Below, piece by piece: positions 18,716-19,030 of a DNA stretch of 19,030 nucleotides (position 1 is its first letter; each line of letters opens with the position of its first letter). The stretch is from Pseudomonadota bacterium (GTDB lineage: Bacteria > Pseudomonadota > Gammaproteobacteria > Burkholderiales > Burkholderiaceae_C). The stretch covers positions 1 through 19,030 of the forward strand of contig JAEYPG010000248.1 of assembly GCA_023410975.1 (NCBI GenBank), given 5' to 3'. The translations under genes were made by a program, and so were the position numbers. Under the pieces are notes generated by a model. It had not been told where the DNA came from, searched no databases, and saw only the letters and a list, made by a program, of their open reading frames with translations.

Positions 18716-18758
18716 GTTGGGCGCACTGTTTGGCGCGCGGACCGCAACAGTTGGGGCG
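18716..18758. promoter_or_regulatory. candidate MocR-type operator in divergent promoter
   Basis: Three similar octamers lie in direct orientation: GTTGGGCG (18716), GTTTGGCG (18728) and GTTGGGGCG (18750). They overlap an inverted repeat ACTGTT (18725-18730) / AACAGT (18746-18751). The cluster lies between the divergent aminotransferase and GntR/MocR gene, where such regulators usually bind. Assignment is by position and repetition only. Confidence 0.35.
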
Positions 18759-18804
18759 GAGCCGCGTGATTGAATCCCCGGGACCGCTTTCCGCCGCCAT
18801 CGCC

Positions 18805-19030
18805 ATGTTCACCCTCGCCAAGGACACCGCCGTCCCGCTGACCGAGCAGATCGTCCGCCACTACGCGCAGCGCATCGACGACGGGGCGCTGCTGCCCGGG
18901 GCGCGGCTGCCCTCGGTGCGCCAGCTCGCGGCGCGGCTGGAGGTCAGCGTGCACACCGTGCTGGTGGCGCTGGACCGGCTGGCCGGCATGGGCTATGTCG
19001 CCTCGCGGCCCGGCGCGGGCTACTTCGTGC
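18805..19030 (+). CDS. GntR/MocR-family regulator, 5' part only
   Basis: The first 75 codons encode a GntR-type winged helix-turn-helix: VPLTEQIVRHYAQRIDDGALLPGARLPSVRQLAARL, then EVSVHTVLVALDRLAGMGYVASRPGAGYFV. The frame runs off the window end. A GntR head directly divergent from a MocR-type aminotransferase suggests a MocR-family regulator (wHTH fused to a PLP-binding aminotransferase-like domain), but the C-terminal domain is outside the window, so a short GntR protein is equally possible. ATG 18805 fits the family start but lacks a Shine-Dalgarno. An in-frame GTG at 18766 has GGAG 4 nt before it and would add 13 residues. Likely regulates the neighbouring aminotransferase and itself. Confidence 0.85.
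   Translation, partial: MFTLAKDTAVPLTEQIVRHYAQRIDDGALLPGARLPSVRQLAARLEVSVHTVLVALDRLAGMGYVASRPGAGYFV

Overview
The window is a very GC-rich stretch of bacterial chromosome with dense, short-spaced genes. Gene families, codon use and three copies of a TTCGACAAGCTCAG-type repetitive element point to a betaproteobacterium, most likely Burkholderiales/Comamonadaceae. This placement is inferred from family resemblance and the repeat, not from a database search. No tRNA, rRNA, transposase, prophage or CRISPR was seen, and no non-coding gap exceeds 300 bp. Bases 1-157 show no supportable gene.

Left part (1-4850): a 2'-5' RNA ligase/cyclic phosphodiesterase (thpR, +) converges on a minus-strand operon read as RluA-type pseudouridine synthase, flavin reductase-like protein, then SDR oxidoreductase (ATGA overlap). 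Divergent from that operon is a CspA-family cold shock gene with a long structured leader. It ends at a strong bidirectional terminator shared with a minus-strand pair: a Tim44-domain membrane protein followed by a CX5R protein phosphatase.

Middle (4850-12210): a TonB-dependent outer-membrane receptor (+) converges on a minus-strand pair, an LLM-class flavin oxidoreductase followed by a small S4 RNA-binding protein. Then come the DEAD-box helicase dbpA (+) and an ABC exporter (+). The exporter starts at TTG behind a near-perfect Shine-Dalgarno and a 12-bp hairpin.

Right part (12210-19030): a hybrid sensor histidine kinase (CHASE8-like sensor, HAMP, HisKA, HATPase, two receiver domains) is followed by an orphan ParA-like ATPase. 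These converge on a PQQ-type sorbosone-dehydrogenase-like lipoprotein (GTG start). Upstream of that gene is a PLP-dependent aminotransferase, divergent from a GntR/MocR-type regulator cut off by the window end.

The genes are mostly ordinary housekeeping or accessory functions, and I do not see a clearly new multi-gene system. The most unusual signals are three asymmetric REPIN-like doublets (8516-8592, 10166-10239, 13776-13850). Their arms show compensatory base changes. One is exactly 75 bp and sits in frame inside the ATPase domain of the histidine kinase, so it is translated as part of the protein. Secondary leads are the hairpin abutting the exporter's ribosome binding site, the cold-shock leader, several intergenic dyads, and an 8-bp tandem repeat that supplies the aminotransferase stop codon.
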